Below are positions 61,126-64,000 of a DNA stretch of 64,000 nucleotides, piece by piece (the stretch's first letter is position 1; every line of letters begins with the position of its first letter). The stretch spans positions 34,598-98,597 of the forward strand of contig JAQTNK010000010.1 in the NCBI GenBank assembly GCA_028713915.1, read 5' to 3'. The stretch comes from Rhodocyclaceae bacterium (GTDB lineage Bacteria > Pseudomonadota > Gammaproteobacteria > Burkholderiales > Rhodocyclaceae). The notes beneath the pieces are model-generated. The model did not search any database. It saw only the letters and a list, made by a program, of their open reading frames with translations, and was not told the origin of the DNA. Position numbers and translations under genes: made by a program.

Positions 61126-62259
61126 TTATGCAGCCTTGGCCGGCAACTTGCCGGCAGCCAGTTCGGCACGAACGATCTTCGCGCCCTCGACCATGGCGTG
61201 CAGCTTGTCCTTGGCGATGTAGCGCTGCAGCAGAATCAGACCGCAGTCGGTGGTGATGCCGAGACGATCCGCCGGCACGTACTGGAGCAACTTGCGGATG
61301 CGCTCCGCGACGTCCTCGCCCGTTTCCGTGATCGTGCTCTTGACGTCGATCACGCCCGCCCAGAAATCGACGTTGGCCGGCAGCGGATGCTGCTTGATGA
61401 CGTCGAGGCCGGACAAGTCGTCGGAGCGGCGACCGCAGTTCTCGAGATTCAGGACGCTGATGTTTGCTTCATAAGCCTTAGGAATGATCGAGGCGGTTGC
61501 CGACGGCGCCTTGCCCTTGCGCTTGGTCAGATCGTAGACGTCGCCGGAGCTGGCCGTCTCGTCCGGCTGGTAGGCCGGCGTGCCGCCCCAGTTGCCCCAG
61601 CAGACGTGCACGATGATCTTGGCCTTGTTGATCCCTTCGACGGCGCGGTTGAACGCCTCGATGGCATAGTCTTCAAAGAAGTACGGCCAGGTGAATTCAT
61701 CGAGTTGGATGAAGTCGGCGCCGATCGCTTCGACTTCCTTGAGGTCGTCGTTGATGGCAGCGGCGATGGCCATGGCGCGTTCGCGGCTGGACTTGTAATG
61801 CAGATCGTTGGTGCACTGGGCGAGCACCTGAACCCCGGTGTATTGAACCTTGATCGGCTTTTGTGTTGCTTTACGCAGCGCTTTGGCCTGTTCCACCATC
61901 AGCGCGCCGTGGCGCTTGATTTCCTGCGTCACCGTGCCGGAATGGAGACGGCTGTAGATGGGGAAGCCGAGGTGGCCGCCCTTCAGATCGTAGCCGAGCC
62001 GCCGCATGTAGTAATAGACCGCTTGGTCGGCGTAGTTGTCGCCATGAACGCGGCCATCCGAAATGATGTCGAGCCCCGCTTCCTCCTGGTCGCGCACCAT
62101 AGCGCCGATCACGTCTTCCAGCGCTTCCTGCCACATCGCGTCGGGCGGCTGCTGGTCTCCCGTAAAGTGCCGCGCGAATGCGGCATCCCACCACCGCGGA
62201 TTCGGATAATTTCCCACCATGCTGGTTGGAATAATGATGTCCTTACTTCCGATTTTCAT
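61126..62259 (-). CDS. xecA: Epoxyalkane:coenzyme M transferase
   Basis: A 377-residue MetE-like zinc enzyme that opens epoxides with the CoM thiolate to give 2-hydroxyalkyl-CoM. Zinc ligands are visible as His218 and Cys220 (IIVHVCWGNWGG) and Cys339 (TTDCGL). Length and pattern match the Xanthobacter enzyme and EtnE of ethene/vinyl chloride degraders. A strong ribosome-binding site (GGAGGAG) precedes ATG 62259. It is the first gene of the - strand run. Confidence 0.94.
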   Translation of the reverse strand: MKIGSKDIIIPTSMVGNYPNPRWWDAAFARHFTGDQQPPDAMWQEALEDVIGAMVRDQEEAGLDIISDGRVHGDNYADQAVYYYMRRLGYDLKGGHLGFPIYSRLHSGTVTQEIKRHGALMVEQAKALRKATQKPIKVQYTGVQVLAQCTNDLHYKSSRERAMAIAAAINDDLKEVEAIGADFIQLDEFTWPYFFEDYAIEAFNRAVEGINKAKIIVHVCWGNWGGTPAYQPDETASSGDVYDLTKRKGKAPSATASIIPKAYEANISVLNLENCGRRSDDLSGLDVIKQHPLPANVDFWAGVIDVKSTITETGEDVAERIRKLLQYVPADRLGITTDCGLILLQRYIAKDKLHAMVEGAKIVRAELAAGKLPAKAA

Positions 62260-62406
62260 TGTTCATCTCCTCCGTTTAATACAGAAAGAACCCGTGTGCG
62301 GAAATCACATCTCCGCTCCTTATGCCTCTTACTGCACCACCACGTTGTTATCCACGCTATATCACTTTGTCCGCATCGCAGACATACCCGACATGTGGTG
62401 GTAGCC

Positions 62407-62436
62407 ATACTAGGTCGCACATATCCTCAGTGTCAA
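62407..62436 (-). promoter_or_regulatory. Probable promoter of the epoxide/CoM operon
   Basis: On the - strand TTGACA (62436-62431) and TAGTAT (62412-62407) are 18 bases apart. The predicted leader is about 140 bases. Within it, ACCACCAC (62336-62343) and GTGGTGGT (62395-62402) could pair. Confidence 0.5.
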
Positions 62437-62445
62437 CATATTTTC

Positions 62446-62462
62446 GAGGTCGAGTTGACCTC
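62446..62462. promoter_or_regulatory. Dyad GAGGTC-N5-GACCTC upstream of the -35 element
   Basis: A perfect 6-bp inverted repeat starting 10 bases upstream of the candidate -35 box, centred near -54. A typical position for an activator site. Confidence 0.45.
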
Positions 62463-63086
62463 CGGTACCGACATTCGCAACATTCCCAATAAAATCAATG
62501 ACCGCAGGCCGCAAAAGTTTTTCAATGGACCACAGTGGCTACGCCACGCTATGCCACCCCATAGGGAAGCCGATTCGGCACATGCAAGAGCGAGTTGCGC
62601 TGTTTGGGGCGGAGCACTTCAGCAACGAGTCAGGGAGATCGAAGCCCAAGGCGAAGGGTCGAACGCCCGCGTCGCCGTCGCCGACGCGGCATTGGAGACG
62701 GAAAGCGATGCCCGCCGCATGACCGGGGCGCGACTGAGCGAAGAGGAAGAATGCCTTGCGCGACCTCGGGTATTTCTTCAGCCGGCTGCTAATCGAAGAG
62801 TTCGAAGCGTCTATATGGCTGGATCGACATGCGGCCAGCAGGCGACGTCCTTAGCTCGCATCCGGCGGGTACTCGTGAAGTGCGGCCAGCCGATATGCTA
62901 TAAGCATGGCTCATCCATGGGTACATAGGGTGAGCAGCGCTTTTTGATAAGCGGCTGTTCAGACTTTCACCGGTCAGATCTATTGCCCTGTCCTATGAGC
63001 GGCGGCGATGCGATGCGCGCCACCGCAGCCGCATCCATTATCCGGCCGGACCTCGGAACGATCCGGCTCACCGCCGCCGGCGGCTG
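62463..63086. other. Region without a confident gene
   Basis: No reading frame here has a convincing start, ribosome-binding site and protein-like composition. A + frame at about 62580-62780 is rich in Glu, Ala and Arg and could be a remnant of a coiled-coil protein, but I do not recognise it. Confidence 0.4.
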
Positions 63087-63302
63087 TCAGTGATGGCCAT
63101 AGACCGATTCCAGCAGCGATTCCGTAAGTTTCGCCAGCGCCTCATCGACGGTCAATCCGGCAAGGGCCTGATCCGCTACCGGCTTGTCCCAATGAGGTTC
63201 GAATTGGCTCGCATCGTCGCGCGCATCGAGATGCGTCATCACATAGTCATCCGTTGGCCGGACGTTGGGCAGTGCGATGAGCCTGACAGCGTCGTTTTCC
63301 AT
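63087..63302 (-). CDS. Small hypothetical protein
   Basis: A 71-residue product beginning MENDAVRLIALPNVRPTDDY and ending with an amphipathic helix (LAKLTESLLESVYGHH). A GGAGGGC ribosome-binding site lies 6 bases upstream of ATG 63302. Not recognised. Confidence 0.5.
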   Translation of the reverse strand: MENDAVRLIALPNVRPTDDYVMTHLDARDDASQFEPHWDKPVADQALAGLTVDEALAKLTESLLESVYGHH

Positions 63303-63432
63303 TTTGCCGCCCTCCATGCAGGGAGTAACGGCACAACTCCGGCGAAGCTAAGCGGCCCGGTCGGTCGAACGAAGACTGAATTGCCCTTCTGTCCTGCGTT
63401 TCGGCACCTGCGTCTCCGAAGCGTTTTCGCGC

Positions 63433-63696
63433 TTAGCGATACTGTTCCGCACAGCGCCTGACGGCGGCATTTTCAGTGAAATGGAGACAGTTTCTGGCAT
63501 CGGCGCGGGGCGATGCGGCTCGCCTTCTCGGCGCCGCTGCCCGTGCGGCCGGCGCGGTGGGGTTGGCCAAAGTTGCCTGCGCTTGTGGCGGGGCCGGCGG
63601 CGCCGACTCGCGATCCGGCGCCGCCGCCATGGTGGCGGCGGGGAATAGGACGGCCAGCACGATTAGCCGTTGCACAATTCGCCGCTCTGCGATCAT
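63433..63696 (-). CDS. Small secreted hypothetical protein
   Basis: An 87-residue product with a Sec signal peptide (LIVLAVLFPAATMAAAPD), a Pro/Ala/Arg-rich linker and a short Cys-containing C-terminus (NCLHFTENAAVRRCAEQYR) whose two cysteines may form a disulfide. Good ribosome-binding site GGAGGA 6 bases before ATG 63696. Similar small exported proteins are common in betaproteobacteria; function unknown. Confidence 0.65.
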   Translation of the reverse strand: MIAERRIVQRLIVLAVLFPAATMAAAPDRESAPPAPPQAQATLANPTAPAARAAAPRRRAASPRADARNCLHFTENAAVRRCAEQYR

Positions 63697-63881
63697 GAAA
63701 ATTCCTCCATCTCCTGGCTCGGAAGAACAAGCTTAAACGAATCGACGGCACCGCGCGATGCGTCGGGCCGTGCGCATGCCTTCAAGCAGCGACGGTGCGC
63801 TCCCGGCCCGGCGGCCGCAAACGGCAAGCAAGCAAAATGCTGCGGCGGCCGGGGCGACAAGACGATGACGGCAGCGCGCCC

Positions 63882-64000
63882 TCAATGCGCGCCGGCCTGC
63901 ACGCCGGCGTGAATGGCGAGCCCGAGGCCGACGCTGCCGAAACGATCGCCTTCCACGAGCTTGGCCTGCGGCACCGTCGCCCGGCAGGCGGCGCGCACCG
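63882..64000 (-). CDS. Hsp70-like (YegD-type) chaperone, C-terminal end only
   Basis: A - strand frame enters from the window edge and ends at TGA 63882-63884. The residues (VPQAKLVEGDRFGSVGLGLA) resemble the last strand and helix of actin-like Hsp70-family proteins such as YegD. The bulk of the gene lies outside the window. Confidence 0.5.
   Translation of the reverse strand, partial: VRAACRATVPQAKLVEGDRFGSVGLGLAIHAGVQAGAH

Noticed and set aside
61087..62928. Long + strand frame of 613 codons
   Set aside because: Antisense to xecA over most of its length, with no start signal. Only its last part (beyond 62470) is outside a gene, and it resembles nothing I know.

Overview
The window looks like a high-GC betaproteobacterial chromosome, probably Rhodocyclales. 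This placement is inferred from the housekeeping gene order (exbB-exbD-lpxK-trm112-kdsB-adk-pfp-hppA; argD-argF-argG-DUF2788-ppnP) and from protein resemblance. No 16S rRNA gene is present to confirm it.

Layout. 0-5.3 kb: the end of a type IV pilus/type II secretion-like (MSHA-like) operon, with PilN-, PilO- and PilP-like proteins, a secretin carrying a C-terminal cohesin-like domain, and three pseudopilins. 5.4-6.1 kb: a decayed P4-type integrase. 6.1-36.5 kb: mostly housekeeping genes (M48 protease, cytochrome c, PhhB, RsgA, thiolase, CobD/CbiB, Nudix, YajQ, arginine biosynthesis, ParA, S20, MurJ, GGT, H+-pyrophosphatase, PPi-dependent phosphofructokinase, Adk, KdsB, LpxK, ExbBD, a J-domain protein, a Sel1-repeat protein, XseA, Fe-SOD). 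36.7-38.4 kb: an overlapping sigma factor / Tat-exported ferritin-like protein / cytochrome c operon. 38.6-40.0 kb: four small unrecognised genes.

The accessory highlight is 40.2-62.3 kb. On the + strand lies a sulfonate/nitrate-type ABC importer (binding protein, ATPase, two permeases). Facing it on the - strand is a tightly packed 16-gene run of about 18.5 kb. Its upstream part encodes the complete coenzyme M-dependent epoxide carboxylation route: epoxyalkane:CoM transferase (XecA), 2-ketopropyl-CoM oxidoreductase/carboxylase (XecC), and both stereospecific hydroxypropyl-CoM dehydrogenases (XecD, XecE). Diagnostic active-site residues are visible in all four. Its downstream part encodes a bacterial coenzyme M biosynthesis set: phosphosulfolactate synthase (ComA/XcbB-like), two aspartase/fumarase-superfamily lyases, and a PLP enzyme of the D-cysteine desulfhydrase/cysteate lyase type.

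Woven into the same run are genes that I do not recall from the described Xanthobacter cluster: a 309-aa cysteine-rich protein of unknown function, a two-subunit CoA-transferase, an ADP-forming acyl-CoA synthetase, an acylating (sulfoacetaldehyde-type) aldehyde dehydrogenase, a CoA-disulfide-reductase-like flavoprotein, a PanD aspartate decarboxylase, a zinc-ribbon protein and a MEDS-domain (DcmR-like) regulator. Together they suggest a module that makes or salvages CoM from PEP plus sulfite or from imported sulfonates, uses CoM to carboxylate epoxides to beta-keto acids, and activates the product with CoA. No alkene monooxygenase is present in the window, so the source of the epoxide is unknown.

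The last 1.7 kb holds a probable promoter region, two small genes and the C-terminal end of an Hsp70-like chaperone gene.
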